64,000 nt of DNA from Achromobacter sp. AONIH1 (GCF_002902905.1 NZ_CP026124.1:930001-994000); one strand, 5' to 3'; shown: positions 1 to 9,212, counted from the first letter of the stretch. The notes: generated by a model from the sequence alone, not told the origin. Made by a program: numbers and translations.

Positions 1-763
1 GCGGGAACCAGTTGATCTTCTCCATGCTGCGGAACACGTGGGCGATGGGCGTGCTCTGCGCCCAGATCACCACGGTATCCACGCCGGCCGATTTCAGCTT
101 GTTCAGCTGCGAGGTCATGTCGGTGTCGGCCACGCCGAACTTCTCCACCGCCACGGCCTTCACGCCCTGCGCCGCGCCCACTTCCTCCAGGTCCTTGAGC
201 GCGCTCTGGCCGTAGCCGGTGGTCTCGATCATGAAGCCCACGTTCTTGACCTTGGGATTGCGCTTCAGGTAGCCGATCACGCCCTCGACCTGTTCGCGGT
301 CGACCATGCCGACGCGGAACATGTAGTTGTCGGCGCCGGCGCGCATGGGCTTGGTGATGTCGGTGCCCGAACCGATGGCGCCCATCACCGGCACCTTCTT
401 CTGGTTGGGAATGTGCTTCCAGGCCAGCGCGTTGCCCGAATTGGTCGGGCCGAACACGGCCACGACTTTTTCATTGTCGATCAGGTCCGTCATGTTCTGG
501 ATCGACTTTGGCGGCTGCGACAGGTCGTCGCGCACCACCAGCACCACCTTGCGGCCCAGCAGGCCGCCGGCGGCGTTGATGTCCTCGATGGCGGTCTTCA
601 GGCCCAGCACCGCGGCCTGGCCGCTCTGTGCCGAGGGCGACGCGGACAGGTCGCCGTTGAAGCCGATCTTGATGTCCTGGGCCAGCGCCTGCTGCGCGCC
701 CGCGGCCAGCGCGATGCAAGCCGCCGTTCTGGAAAGACGGGAGAGGATCCCCTTGGTGTTCAT
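1..763 (-). CDS. Branched-chain-type ABC transporter substrate-binding protein (partial, C-terminus off window)
   Basis: Reading from ATG at 763 gives a Sec signal peptide (basic start, then an Ala/Leu-rich core ending near ALAQ), followed by IKIGFNGDLSASPSAQSGQA, the opening of the LivJ/LivK-type periplasmic binding fold (Peripla_BP_6). Later segments AVFGPTNSGNALA and AIGSGTDITKP match the first lobe of that family. About 254 residues are present and the frame runs off the left edge open. It is last in an apparent operon after the SDR and flavoprotein genes, so it probably binds the compound they oxidise or a related small solute. The ligand cannot be told from sequence. Family call is firm, substrate unknown. 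Confidence 0.85.
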   Translation of the reverse strand, partial: MNTKGILSRLSRTAACIALAAGAQQALAQDIKIGFNGDLSASPSAQSGQAAVLGLKTAIEDINAAGGLLGRKVVLVVRDDLSQPPKSIQNMTDLIDNEKVVAVFGPTNSGNALAWKHIPNQKKVPVMGAIGSGTDITKPMRAGADNYMFRVGMVDREQVEGVIGYLKRNPKVKNVGFMIETTGYGQSALKDLEEVGAAQGVKAVAVEKFGVADTDMTSQLNKLKSAGVDTVVIWAQSTPIAHVFRSMEKINWFP

Positions 764-838
764 CGTTGTCTCCTGTGTTTTTATGGAAGGTGCTGCGTGT
801 CGATGAAGAATTGCGGCGCGGCGTGGCCGGGCCTGTCG

Positions 839-1600
839 CTAGACCGCCAGGAAGCCGCCGTCCACCGGCAGCGACACGCCGGTCACATAGCGCGCCATGG
901 ACGAAGCCAGGAAGACCACGGGGCCGACCAGGTCGTCGGGCTGTCCCACGCGGCCCAGCGGAATGCGTTGCATGAAGCTGGCCAGCTTGGCCGGATCCTC
1001 GCGCGTGGACGCGGTCATCGGCGTCTCAATCACGCCCGGCGCGATGGCGTTCACGCGGATGCCGTCGGCGGCCAGGTCGCGCGCCAGCGACTGCGTCAGC
1101 ATCTTCACGCCGCCCTTGGACGGCGAATAGCCCAGCGCCGCGCCCACGCCCGCGAACGAGGCGATCGAACCCACGTTGATGATCACGCCGCGCGTGGCGC
1201 GCAGCATGCCCAGGAAGGCATGGATCATGTTGAAGCTGCCGTTCAGGTTCACGTCCAGCACGCGGCGCCAGTTCTCGGCCGCGCGCGGGCTGTCCAGGCC
1301 TTCGCGGATCAGGATGCCGGCGTTGTTGACCAGCACGTCGATCGGCCCGGCATGCCGCTGCACGTCGGCGGCGGCGGCCGCGCAGGCTTCGGCGTCGGTC
1401 ACGTCCAGCGCCAGGCTCCAGGCCTGTCCGCCCGCGGCGATGATGGCGTCGGCGGTGTCGCGCGCGCTGTCCGCGCGCAGGTCCGCCGCCATCACGCGCG
1501 CGCCGGCGGCGGCCAGCCCCAGCGCCAGGGCGCGGCCGTTGCCCTGCCCGGCGCCGGTCACCAGCGCCAGCTTGCCTTGCAGCAGTCCTTCCTTGTCCAT
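839..1600 (-). CDS. Short-chain dehydrogenase/reductase (SDR), classical type
   Basis: 253 residues, normal for a classical NAD(P)-dependent SDR. The cofactor motif TGAGQGNG lies at residues 15-22, NNAG at 92-95, and the catalytic Ser145, Tyr158 and Lys162 (YSPSK) are all present. Asp40 after the second strand favours NAD(H) (inference). The C-terminus has the usual YVTGVSLPVDGG. ATG at 1600 has GGAGAA a few bases upstream. It follows the flavoprotein gene by about 60 bp and precedes the binding-protein gene by 75 bp, so it is probably co-transcribed with both. Likely oxidises a secondary alcohol to a ketone, but the substrate is not deducible. Confidence 0.9.
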   Translation of the reverse strand: MDKEGLLQGKLALVTGAGQGNGRALALGLAAAGARVMAADLRADSARDTADAIIAAGGQAWSLALDVTDAEACAAAAADVQRHAGPIDVLVNNAGILIREGLDSPRAAENWRRVLDVNLNGSFNMIHAFLGMLRATRGVIINVGSIASFAGVGAALGYSPSKGGVKMLTQSLARDLAADGIRVNAIAPGVIETPMTASTREDPAKLASFMQRIPLGRVGQPDDLVGPVVFLASSMARYVTGVSLPVDGGFLAV

Positions 1601-1661
1601 GTGCTTCTCCGTCGCGTTCAGCGGATGCGGGGCGCGCGCGTCGCGCGCCTGGCGGCCCGGC

Positions 1662-3407
1662 TCATGCCTGGGCCTCGGCTTGCGCGGCGCGCGCGGTCTT
1701 GCGGTTCGCCAGCTGGCCGGCGATGCTGCGGCCGGCGATATAGCCGAAGGTCAGCGCCGGGCCCAGCGTGATGCCCGCGCCGGGATAGTTGCCGCCCATG
1801 ATGCTGCAGGCGTCGTTGCCCACCGCGTACAGGCCGTCGATGGCCGCGCCGCCGGCATCGGTCACGCGCCCCTCGGCGTCGACCTTCAGGCCGGCGAAGG
1901 TGCCGATGTCGCCGATCATGACCTTGATCGCGTAGTACGGTCCCTGTTCGATGGGCGCCACGCAGGGATTGGGGCCGTGCAGCGCATCGCCCTGGTAACG
2001 GTTGTAGGCCTTGCTGCCCTTGCCGTGGAGCGGATCGCGGCCCAGCCGCGCTTCGGCGTTGAAGGCTTCCACCGTCTGGCGCAGGCTGCCGGCATCGATG
2101 CCGGCGCGTTGCGCCAGCTCGGCGACGCTGGAGCCGCGCAGCAGGTAGCCGGTCCGCAGATAGCGCTTGATCGGCATCGGGAACGGCGCGGCGCTGCCCA
2201 GGCCGTACTTGCGCAGCGTCTTGTGGTCGCAGACCAGCCAGGCGCAGATCTCGCCGCCGTCCTGGCAGGCGCGCACCATGTCCTGCACGAAGTCGTGATA
2301 CGACGCGCCCTCGTTGGTGAAGCGGCGGCCGTTGCGCGTGACGGCGATGACGCCGGGCTTGGCGCGGTCGATGAAGTGCGGCATGTAGCCGGGACTGCCG
2401 TCCTTGCGCGTGACCACCGACACCGGCACCCAGGCCGCGGCGTTGGGCAGGCTGGTGTTCACGCTGCCGCCCGCGCTCTCGGCCAGGCGCAGGCCGTCGC
2501 CGGTATTGCCCGAGGGCGACGGCGAATAATGCTCGACGCCGGTGGGCGCGTGGGCGTAGAGCTGCTTGCGCCGCTCGATATCGTAAGGAAAGCCGCCCGC
2601 CGCCAGCACCACGGCGCGCGCGGCGCGCACGCGCACCGATGCGCCATCGCGCTGCACCACAGCGCCTTTCACCACGCCGTCCTCGATGATCAGCGACTTG
2701 GCCGGCGCGTTCAGCCACAGCGGTATGCCCAGCTTGAAGGCGCTGGCCGCCAGCCGGCCCGCCAGCGCATTGCCGTTGGTCAGCGTCATGCCCCGGCCAT
2801 GCTTGAGCACGTCCAGGAAATGGCGCGACAGGCGCTTGGCCACGTACCAGGCCGAGGCCAGCGAACGCGTGGCGCGCATGAAGTGCACGATTTCCTTGCC
2901 CGAGCCCAGCATCATGCCGAACACGGTCAGCTCGGGCAGCGCGGGCGCCAGGTCCTTGACGTGCGCGCCCAGCTTGCGGCCGTCGTAGGGGCGCGCCACC
3001 ATCGAGCGTCCGCCCTGCTTTCCGCCGGCGGCTTCCGCGTGATAGTCGGGGAACACCAGCGGCATGTCGAACTGCACTTCGGTATTGGCGGTGAAGAAGT
3101 CCACCGCTTCCGGGCCGTGCGCCAGGAAGGCGTCGACGCGCTCGCCGTTGTAGCTGTCGCCGGCCTCGTGGCGCAGGTAGGCGCGGGCCTCGTCGAGCGT
3201 TTCATGGATGCCCTGCACGCGCGCCAGCGCGGTGCCGGGTATCCAGAGCCAGCCGCCGGAGCGGGCCGTGGAGCCGCCAAAGCGCGGCTCCTTTTCGATG
3301 ATCAGGACCTTCAATCCGGCGCTGGCCGCGGTGATGGCCGCGGCCATTCCGGACGCGCCCGATCCCACGACCAGCACGTCGCAGTCGTATTGCCGAGTAT
3401 CTTCCAC
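1662..3407 (-). CDS. FAD-dependent oxidoreductase, 3-ketosteroid-delta1-dehydrogenase / fumarate-reductase-flavoprotein family
   Basis: About 581 residues. The N-terminus carries an FAD-binding beta-alpha-beta fold (VVGSGASGMAAA, then IIEKEPRFGGSTARSGG). The C-terminus has GLYAVGNDACSIMGG, then NYPGAGITLGP, resembling the YPGPG region of KstD-type enzymes. I chose the GTG at 3407 because GGAGAC sits just upstream and VEDTRQYDCDVLVVG opens exactly at the flavin fold. A longer in-frame reading from 3515 would start with TTG and cross the operator-like palindrome. First gene of the minus-strand catabolic operon, divergent from the IclR regulator. Could act on a steroid-like or other cyclic ketone; the true substrate is open. 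Confidence 0.8.
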   Translation of the reverse strand: MEDTRQYDCDVLVVGSGASGMAAAITAASAGLKVLIIEKEPRFGGSTARSGGWLWIPGTALARVQGIHETLDEARAYLRHEAGDSYNGERVDAFLAHGPEAVDFFTANTEVQFDMPLVFPDYHAEAAGGKQGGRSMVARPYDGRKLGAHVKDLAPALPELTVFGMMLGSGKEIVHFMRATRSLASAWYVAKRLSRHFLDVLKHGRGMTLTNGNALAGRLAASAFKLGIPLWLNAPAKSLIIEDGVVKGAVVQRDGASVRVRAARAVVLAAGGFPYDIERRKQLYAHAPTGVEHYSPSPSGNTGDGLRLAESAGGSVNTSLPNAAAWVPVSVVTRKDGSPGYMPHFIDRAKPGVIAVTRNGRRFTNEGASYHDFVQDMVRACQDGGEICAWLVCDHKTLRKYGLGSAAPFPMPIKRYLRTGYLLRGSSVAELAQRAGIDAGSLRQTVEAFNAEARLGRDPLHGKGSKAYNRYQGDALHGPNPCVAPIEQGPYYAIKVMIGDIGTFAGLKVDAEGRVTDAGGAAIDGLYAVGNDACSIMGGNYPGAGITLGPALTFGYIAGRSIAGQLANRKTARAAQAEAQA

Positions 3408-3500
3408 GTTGTCTCCATACCCACTTATCGCCCCGCCGGGGCTGGCCCGCATCCGCTCGAAACGGACGGGCCTTGTTATGGTTGCGACTGTAGACAGACG

Positions 3501-3535
3501 GTTCGATAATGTCAATACTGTTCGCTATTAGCGAA
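3501..3535. promoter_or_regulatory. Operator candidate for the divergent IclR regulator
   Basis: A perfect inverted repeat TTCGCTA-T-TAGCGAA lies at 3521-3535, and the sequence GTTCGATAATG just before it (3501-3511) resembles half-sites known for IclR-family PcaR-type regulators. It sits between the flavoprotein start (3407, minus) and the IclR start (3572, plus), where an autoregulator would bind to control both directions. The palindrome is directly visible; its use as the operator is inference. Confidence 0.55.
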
Positions 3536-3571
3536 ACTACCAACATAGACAACTGAGTTCGACAAAGCAAA

Positions 3572-4423
3572 ATGGTAGCCCACACCTCTTCCGGCAAACG
3601 CCAGGCGCCCGCGGGCGCGCAGGCCGCCGCGCCCCGGCGCCGCGGCATCCAGTCCATCGAAGTCGGCGGCAAGCTGCTGCTGGCCTTGCTGGAACACTCC
3701 TCTCCCTTGCCGCTGGGCGCGCTGGCCAAGGCCGCCGGCATGTCCGGCGCCAACGCCCACGCCTACCTGGTCAGCTATGGCACGCTGGGCCTGGTGCGCC
3801 AGGATCCCGCCTCCGGCCACTACGAACTGGGGCCGCTGGCCTTGCAGCTGGGCCTGGCGGCGCTGCACCGGCTCGACCCCATCAAGATCGCCGTGCCCAT
3901 GACGCGCGAGCTGGCCGAGCGCACCGGGCAGACCATCGCCATCGCGGTGCTGGGCAACCTGGGGCCGGTCATCGTGCACCTGCACGAATCCAACTACCCG
4001 ATCCACGTGAACATGCGCACCGGCACGGTCATGTCGCTGACCAACACCGCCACCGGCAAGGTGTTCGCGGCGCTGCTGCCGCCCAAGAAGATCGAAAGCC
4101 TGCTGCACGAGGACTTCCTGCGCCTGGGCGCGGTGCCCACGCTGAGCCATACCGAGAAGTTCGAGCAGTCGCTGCGCGAGGTGCGCCAGCGCGGCGTCGC
4201 GCGCGCGGTGGGCGATCCCATCCCCGGCATCAACGGCCTGAGCGCGCCGGTGTTCGACTCCAATGGCAACGTGGTGCTGGTGATCACCGCGATCGGCGCG
4301 GCCGGCGTGTTCGACGCGCGCTGGAACAGCCCGCTGGTCGCGGACATCAAGCGCTGCGCCGATGCGGTGTCGGCCGAGCTGGGCTGGCAGAACGTGGACG
4401 CGCGCGCGACGCGGCAATCCTGA
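3572..4423 (+). CDS. IclR-family transcriptional regulator
   Basis: 283 residues. After a basic Ala/Pro-rich N-terminus, residues about 25-85 form the winged helix-turn-helix typical of IclR (LGALAKAAGMSGANAHAYL, then LGLVRQDPASGHYELG). Residues about 95-275 form the ligand-binding domain, with TIAIAVLGNLG, TGKVFAALLP and a late GINGLSAPVFDSNG segment. It is divergent from the flavoprotein-SDR-binding protein operon across about 165 bp holding a palindrome, so it probably controls that operon and itself in response to a pathway metabolite. ATG at 3572 has only a weak ribosome site. Family call is solid, effector unknown. Confidence 0.9.
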   Translation: MVAHTSSGKRQAPAGAQAAAPRRRGIQSIEVGGKLLLALLEHSSPLPLGALAKAAGMSGANAHAYLVSYGTLGLVRQDPASGHYELGPLALQLGLAALHRLDPIKIAVPMTRELAERTGQTIAIAVLGNLGPVIVHLHESNYPIHVNMRTGTVMSLTNTATGKVFAALLPPKKIESLLHEDFLRLGAVPTLSHTEKFEQSLREVRQRGVARAVGDPIPGINGLSAPVFDSNGNVVLVITAIGAAGVFDARWNSPLVADIKRCADAVSAELGWQNVDARATRQS

Positions 4424-4427
4424 AAGC

Positions 4428-4460
4428 GCAAGGGCCGCGCATGACAGGCGCGGCCCTTGC
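4428..4460. terminator. Bidirectional terminator-like hairpin
   Basis: Perfect 13-bp inverted repeat GCAAGGGCCGCGC / GCGCGGCCCTTGC with a 7-nt loop, 4 bp after the IclR stop and about 50 bp beyond the dsbD stop on the other strand. No long T-run follows on either strand. Its place between converging genes supports a shared terminator. Confidence 0.65.
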
Positions 4461-4512
4461 GGCATGGCGTGGTCCGAAGCTGCCGCGTGCGCAAGCTTGC
4501 GGCAGGCGGCAT

Positions 4513-6417
4513 TCAGCGCGTCAGCACGCGATCCAGCGATTCAGTGAAGCGCTTGGCATCCTGGAAGCCCACGACGCGCGCATCCGGCAGCTCCTTGCCG
4601 CCGGGTTCGAAGAACATGATGCCCGGCGGGCCGAACAGGCGGAAGCGCTTGAGCAGCGCCCGGTCATCGGCGTTGTTGGCGGTCACGTCGGCCTGCAACA
4701 GCAGCATCTGTCCCATGCGTTGCGCGACGCCGGGATCGGTGAAGGTGAAGCGCTCCATCTCGCGGCACGACACGCACCAGTCGGCGTAGAAGTCCAGCAT
4801 CACCGGCTGGCGGCTTTGCGCCAGCGCGGCATCCAGCTCGGCGATGGTGCGCACGCGCTTGAAGTGCGCCTCGCCAGCACTTGCCGCGCCCGGCGTGGCG
4901 GCGGCGCCGCCGTCGGCCAGATGGCCCAAGGGCTGCAGCACGTCGCGGCTGCCGCTCGCGGCGCCGACCAGCCAGGCCGCCGCGGCCAGCGCCAGCAGCA
5001 GGCCCAGGCCCTTGCCGAACATGCGGCCCGCGCCGGCGCCGGCCGGCAGCGCATCGAAGGCGCGCAGCATCACGGCGGCCACGATAGCCAGGAAGGCCCA
5101 GCCCGTCATCTGCACCCAGGTCGGCACCACCGGAATCAGCATCCACCATGCCGTGGCCAGCAGCAGCATGCCGAACAGGCGCTTGACGCCGTCCATCCAC
5201 GGGCCGGCCTTGGGCAGCAGCGCGCCCGACGAGGCGCCCACGATCAGCAGCGGCACGCCCATGCCCCAGGCCATCGCGAACAGGGCGGAACCGCCCAGCA
5301 CCACGTCGCCGGTCTGCGAGATGTACAACAGCGCGCCGGCCAGCGGCGCGGCCACGCAGGGCCCGACGATCAGGGCCGACAGCGCGCCCATCAGCAGCGC
5401 GCCGGTGTAGCGTCCGCCTGGAATGCGCGACGAGCGCTCCGACAGGCGCGCCTGGATGCCGGACGGCATCTGGAAAGTGAACACGTCGAACATGGCCAGC
5501 GCCAGCACCGCCAGCAACGCGGCGAACAGGCTCAGGATCCAGGGCGTCTGCAGCCAGGCGGCCAGGCCCGCGCCGCTCAGGCCGGCGGCCACGCCCAGCG
5601 CCGTGTACACGACGGACATGCCCAGCACGTAGGTGGCGGCCAGGCCCAGTCCGCGTCCGCGCGCGGGCTTGGCGCCGGGGGCCGTGCCGCCCACCACGAT
5701 GGACGACAGGATCGGGATCATCGGCAGCACGCAGGGCGTGAAGGCCAGCAGCAGACCCAGCACCAGGAATACACCGGCGGTCTTGGCCCAGCCCAGTCCG
5801 CCCAGCGCGTCGGCCAGCCCGGTGTCGCCCGCGCTCAGCAGGCCGCCCAGGCCGCCGGCGGATGCGCCGGCCGATGCCGCCGCGCCGGCGCCGGCCAGCG
5901 CGCCGCCCGCGACGGCGTAGCCGCCCTGCACGGGGGTCAGCTTCACGCTGTGGTCCATCGGCGGATAGCACAGGCCGGCGTCGGCGCAGCCTTGCGAGGT
6001 GGCCGTCAGCGTGAAGGCCTGGCCGCCTGGCTGCACCGGCACGCGCACGATCACGTCCTGGTGGTAGACCTCCATGTCCTTCTCGAACGTGAGGTCGTAC
6101 TTCACCTCGCCTTTCGGATAGACGGCCTCGCCCAGCGTGGCCGCGCCGTATGGACTGATGGTGATGCCGAAGCGCTCGCGGTACATGTAGTAGCCGGGCG
6201 CGACGCGGTAGCGCAGTTCGACGGTGTCCGGCGCGCTCATGGCGGCGCTGAAGACGAAGGCCTTTTCAGGATCCAGGAATTCGGCCTCGGCGCGCGCGGT
6301 GGCGTTCCAGCCCAGCCACAGCAGCGCCAGGGCCAGCAGCGCGAACAGCCGCCTGGCAAGATCCGTCCTGGACGGGCGCAGGGCGCGGCCGCCAGCCATA
6401 CCGGCAAATTGCAACAT
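4513..6417 (-). CDS. dsbD: Thiol:disulfide interchange protein DsbD
   Basis: 634 residues, full length for DsbD, which carries electrons from cytoplasmic thioredoxin across the inner membrane to periplasmic DsbC/DsbG and cytochrome c maturation. Residues 1-43 look like a signal peptide. The periplasmic alpha domain follows with the Cys144/Cys150 pair (GCADAGLCYPP). The polytopic beta domain carries Cys229 (FTPCVLPM) and Cys354 (VGPCVAAP). The C-terminal thioredoxin-like gamma domain has the CVSC centre (Cys548, Cys551). All six redox cysteines are present. The ATG overlaps the cutA stop (TGATG), so translation is coupled. A longer in-frame reading upstream only overlaps cutA in the wrong frame. 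Confidence 0.96.
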   Translation of the reverse strand: MLQFAGMAGGRALRPSRTDLARRLFALLALALLWLGWNATARAEAEFLDPEKAFVFSAAMSAPDTVELRYRVAPGYYMYRERFGITISPYGAATLGEAVYPKGEVKYDLTFEKDMEVYHQDVIVRVPVQPGGQAFTLTATSQGCADAGLCYPPMDHSVKLTPVQGGYAVAGGALAGAGAAASAGASAGGLGGLLSAGDTGLADALGGLGWAKTAGVFLVLGLLLAFTPCVLPMIPILSSIVVGGTAPGAKPARGRGLGLAATYVLGMSVVYTALGVAAGLSGAGLAAWLQTPWILSLFAALLAVLALAMFDVFTFQMPSGIQARLSERSSRIPGGRYTGALLMGALSALIVGPCVAAPLAGALLYISQTGDVVLGGSALFAMAWGMGVPLLIVGASSGALLPKAGPWMDGVKRLFGMLLLATAWWMLIPVVPTWVQMTGWAFLAIVAAVMLRAFDALPAGAGAGRMFGKGLGLLLALAAAAWLVGAASGSRDVLQPLGHLADGGAAATPGAASAGEAHFKRVRTIAELDAALAQSRQPVMLDFYADWCVSCREMERFTFTDPGVAQRMGQMLLLQADVTANNADDRALLKRFRLFGPPGIMFFEPGGKELPDARVVGFQDAKRFTESLDRVLTR

Positions 6418-6764
6418 CAGTCTCTCTTGTTCTGCACGACGGCCGTCTGTTCGCGCACCCAGTCCAGGTAGGGCGCCGCGCCGCCGATCACGGGCAGCAC
6501 GATGATTTCGGGCACGTCGTAGGGATGCATCTGCGCCAGCGCGGCAACGACCGCCGCATGGCGCGCGTAGGTGGTCTTGATGTGGATGGGCACTTCCTCG
6601 GCCCCTTCCACCTCGCCTTGCCACATGTAGATGGACAGGCCCGGCGCGCCGAGGTTCACGCAGGCCGCCAGGCCGTCTTCGACCAGCACGTGCGCGATCC
6701 GTTTCGCCAACAGCAGGTCGGGCGCATTGCTGATGATCAGCACCACGTCGTCGTCGCGCAACAT
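6417..6764 (-). CDS. cutA: Divalent-cation tolerance protein CutA1
   Basis: 115 residues, the usual length of the small trimeric CutA1 protein linked to copper/divalent cation tolerance. Typical features are SNAPDLLLAKRIAHVLVEDGLAACVN, the internal IYMWQGEVE strand, HIKTTYA and the YDVPEIIVLPV segment that ends the ferredoxin-like fold. A GGAGG ribosome site precedes the ATG at 6764. It is the first gene of a cutA-dsbD pair, an arrangement also seen in enterobacteria, and its stop overlaps the dsbD start by one base. Confidence 0.93.
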   Translation of the reverse strand: MLRDDDVVLIISNAPDLLLAKRIAHVLVEDGLAACVNLGAPGLSIYMWQGEVEGAEEVPIHIKTTYARHAAVVAALAQMHPYDVPEIIVLPVIGGAAPYLDWVREQTAVVQNKRD

Positions 6765-6891
6765 GCAGCCTCCAGGGAATACCCTTGCGGGATGTAACTC
6801 GGGGTATTTTATCGATATTGCCGCAGCCGTCCGGCGCCGCCGGATGCCCGTGCACTCATGCTCGTCTGCTCATGATCAAACAGAGGCCCGC

Positions 6892-7344
6892 ATGTCCGAC
6901 AATTGCCTGTTCTGCCGCATCGCCCGCCGCGAGATTCCCGCCCACATCCTGCACGAGGATGACCGCCTGCTGGCGTTCCTGGACATCCAGCCGGTGCGGC
7001 CCGGCCACACGCTCATCATTCCCAAGCAGCACTATCCCTATTTCGAGGACATGCCGGCGGACCTGGCCGGCCACATCCTGAACCTGGGGCAGAAGCTGGG
7101 ACGGCACATGAAGCGCCTGTATGGCGTGGACCGGGTGGGCTTTGCCTTCACCGGCATCCACGTGGCACACGCCCACGCCCATGTGATCCCCATGCACGAC
7201 CCGCAGGACGTGACGTCGACGCAGTACATCGTGCAGAAGGACCTCACCTTCACCATGCCGCCGCAGGCCCCGCAAGAGGAACTGGCGACGACCGCCGCCC
7301 AACTGCGCGGCGAATTGCACGGCGAGCCGGCGCGCGCCGGCTGA
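6892..7344 (+). CDS. HIT-family nucleotide hydrolase/transferase
   Basis: 150 residues with CLFCRIARREIPAHILHEDD at the start and the histidine-triad HVAHAHAHVIP near residues 97-107, whose middle His is the nucleophile for nucleotide alpha-phosphate cleavage in this superfamily. The zinc-type CxxC (residues 5-8) is present. ATG at 6892 was chosen because the HIT domain starts there; longer upstream readings cross the cutA promoter region. Divergent from cutA and convergent with rplQ. Likely an Ap4A- or aminoacyl-AMP-type hydrolase, but members differ in substrate. Confidence 0.9.
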   Translation: MSDNCLFCRIARREIPAHILHEDDRLLAFLDIQPVRPGHTLIIPKQHYPYFEDMPADLAGHILNLGQKLGRHMKRLYGVDRVGFAFTGIHVAHAHAHVIPMHDPQDVTSTQYIVQKDLTFTMPPQAPQEELATTAAQLRGELHGEPARAG

Positions 7345-7368
7345 AAGGCGGCGCGTATCGCCGCGCAC

Positions 7369-7402
7369 AAAAAACAAGGGCAGGTCCGAAGACCTGCCCT
7401 TG
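7369..7402 (-). terminator. Rho-independent terminator of the spc/alpha operon
   Basis: On the minus strand a perfect 12-bp stem (CAAGGGCAGGTC / GACCTGCCCTTG) with a UUCG tetraloop is followed by TTTTTTGT. It lies 25 bp past the rplQ stop, so it closes the ribosomal operon. It also abuts the end of the plus-strand HIT gene, but the T-run is only on the minus side. Confidence 0.9.
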
Positions 7403-7426
7403 TCGCTTATCGCTACCGCCTACAAC

Positions 7427-7822
7427 TTATTCGGCGGCGCTGTCTTCAGCGGCTTCATCGACTTCCGGACGGTCGACCAGCTCCATGAAAGCCATGGGAG
7501 CGTTGTCGCCTTGACGGAAGCCCATCTTCAGCACGCGGGTGTAGCCGCCGTTGCGGTTCGCGTAGCGCGGACCGATTTCGGCGAACAGCTTCACCACGGC
7601 GTCGCGATCGCGCAGACGGGCAAAAGCCAGACGCTTGTTCGCGAGCGTGGGCTCCTTGCCCAGCGTGATCAGGGGTTCGATGACGCGGCGCAATTCTTTC
7701 GCCTTCGGCAGCGTGGTCTTGATCGCTTCGTGAGTGATCAGCGAAACGGCCATGTTGCGGAACATGGCAAGACGGTGACTGCTGGTGCGGTTGAGCTTAC
7801 GCAAGCCATTACCGTGACGCAT
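7427..7822 (-). CDS. rplQ: 50S ribosomal protein L17
   Basis: 131 residues opening [20 protein letters not shown], the signature L17 N-terminus, then the [18 protein letters not shown] block. L17 sits near the exit tunnel of the large subunit. As in most bacteria it is the last gene of the alpha operon after rpoA, here separated by a 184-bp spacer and followed by a strong terminator. The C-terminus is acidic ([15 protein letters not shown]). Confidence 0.98.
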   Translation of the reverse strand: MRHGNGLRKLNRTSSHRLAMFRNMAVSLITHEAIKTTLPKAKELRRVIEPLITLGKEPTLANKRLAFARLRDRDAVVKLFAEIGPRYANRNGGYTRVLKMGFRQGDNAPMAFMELVDRPEVDEAAEDSAAE

Positions 7823-8006
7823 GATAAGTTTCCTTTGAATCTAAAGACGGCGTTTCCGCCATCGGGTTGCCGGCTCTTCTATCAACCTGCAATCAGGCCG
7901 CGGTCCGGTGAAAAACGGTGCATTTTACGACGGTTTTGCAAATCGCCCGGCCAATCGGCCGGGCGTTGCGGGCAGCGTGCCTCGCGGCGCGCCGCCCGGG
8001 TGATGC

Positions 8007-8993
8007 TTAGGGACGCTCCAGGCCCAGCGGGGGCCAGTTTTCGAGCTTCATGCCCAGCGTCAGGCCGCGTGCGGCCAGCACTTCCTTGATCTCGTTGAGC
8101 GACTTGCGACCCAGGTTCGGGGTCTTGAGCAGTTCGTTCTCGGTACGCTGGATCAGGTCGCCGATGTAGTAGATGTTTTCGGCCTTCAGGCAGTTGGCCG
8201 AACGCACGGTCAGTTCCAGGTCGTCGACCGGACGCAGCAGGACCGGGTCGATCTGCGGCGTGCCGCGGACCGGGGCTTCGTAGGAGTCGCCAGCGCCTTC
8301 CAGGGCGGCGAAGACCGAGATCTGGTCCATCAGGATGCGGGCCGACTGGCGCACCGCTTCCTCGGGCGAGATCACGCCGTTGGTTTCGATGTCCAGGACC
8401 AGCTTGTCCAGGTCGGTGCGCTGTTCCACGCGAGCGCTTTCAACGGCGTAGCTGACGCGACGAACCGGGCTGAACGACGCATCCAGCACGATGCGGCCGA
8501 TGGTGTGGGTGCGGTCTTCCGACAGCGCGCGCACGTTGCCCGGCACGTAGCCGCGGCCCTTTTCGACCTTGATCTGCATTTCCAGCTTGCCGGCATCCGT
8601 CAGGTTGCAGATGGCGTGGCCGGGATTGATGATCTCGACGTCGTGCGGCAGCTCGATGTCGCTGGCCAGCACGGTGCCGGCGCCGGTCTTGCGCAGGACC
8701 AGGGTGACTTCGTCGCGGTTGTGCAGCTTGAAGACCACGCCCTTCAGGTTCAGCAGGATGTCGACGACATCTTCGCGAACGCCCGGGATGGTCGAGTATT
8801 CGTGCACCACGCCGGTCATCTGCACTTCGGTCGGCGCGTAGCCGGTCATCGAGGACAGCAGGATGCGGCGCAGGGCGTTGCCCAGCGTGTGACCGTAGCC
8901 ACGCTCGAACGGCTCCATCACGATCTTGGCATGGTGGGTGCCGACCGGTTCGACTTCAATGGAGCGCGGCTTCAGGAAACCTTGAGTGGACAT
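8007..8993 (-). CDS. rpoA: DNA-directed RNA polymerase subunit alpha
   Basis: 328 residues, full length. The N-terminal assembly domain holds [21 protein letters not shown] linker follows, then the C-terminal DNA/activator-contact domain (about 245-315) with [20 protein letters not shown] and [15 protein letters not shown], so the UP-element-binding surface is intact. The dimer seeds beta/beta-prime assembly; rpoB and rpoC are in the same window at 49-57 kb. It lies between rpsD and rplQ with longer spacers (219 and 184 bp) than the tight ribosomal genes, which leaves room for RNA processing or regulation. Confidence 0.99.
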   Translation of the reverse strand: MSTQGFLKPRSIEVEPVGTHHAKIVMEPFERGYGHTLGNALRRILLSSMTGYAPTEVQMTGVVHEYSTIPGVREDVVDILLNLKGVVFKLHNRDEVTLVLRKTGAGTVLASDIELPHDVEIINPGHAICNLTDAGKLEMQIKVEKGRGYVPGNVRALSEDRTHTIGRIVLDASFSPVRRVSYAVESARVEQRTDLDKLVLDIETNGVISPEEAVRQSARILMDQISVFAALEGAGDSYEAPVRGTPQIDPVLLRPVDDLELTVRSANCLKAENIYYIGDLIQRTENELLKTPNLGRKSLNEIKEVLAARGLTLGMKLENWPPLGLERP

Positions 8994-9101
8994 CGATTTT
9001 GTTCCTTTTCAATACCCTCGGCTCGTTACACCGATAAGGCTGATGGACAGGGTGAAACGTGAAAAACGGGGCGCGAAGAATGCGGCCCTTTACTACCGCA
9101 A

Positions 9102-9133
9102 AGCCCGCTGCGCCGAAAACGGCGTAGCGGGCT
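9102..9133 (-). promoter_or_regulatory. Intercistronic hairpin between rpsD and rpoA
   Basis: A 14-bp stem (AGCCCGCTGCGCCG / CGGCGTAGCGGGCT, one G-U pair) capped by AAAA lies in the 219-bp rpsD-rpoA spacer. On the minus strand only a short TTTG follows, so it is more likely a processing or partial-attenuation element than a full terminator. It may tune rpoA relative to ribosomal proteins (inference). Confidence 0.5.
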
Positions 9134-9212
9134 GCTGCGGGACTTGCAGACGTGTCGCAGGGAACCGCCGATGCGCCTGCGAAGGTGGCGCGTGGCGGCT
9201 CCAGGCCGGCGA

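Noticed and set aside
38..1771. 577-codon open frame on the plus strand across the binding protein, SDR and flavoprotein
   Set aside because: Low-complexity His/Arg/Ala composition and antisense to three recognised genes.
4513..6855. 780-codon reading of dsbD extended through cutA
   Set aside because: The extra N-terminus is an out-of-frame reading of cutA. The ATG at 6417 coupled to the cutA stop gives a proper signal peptide.
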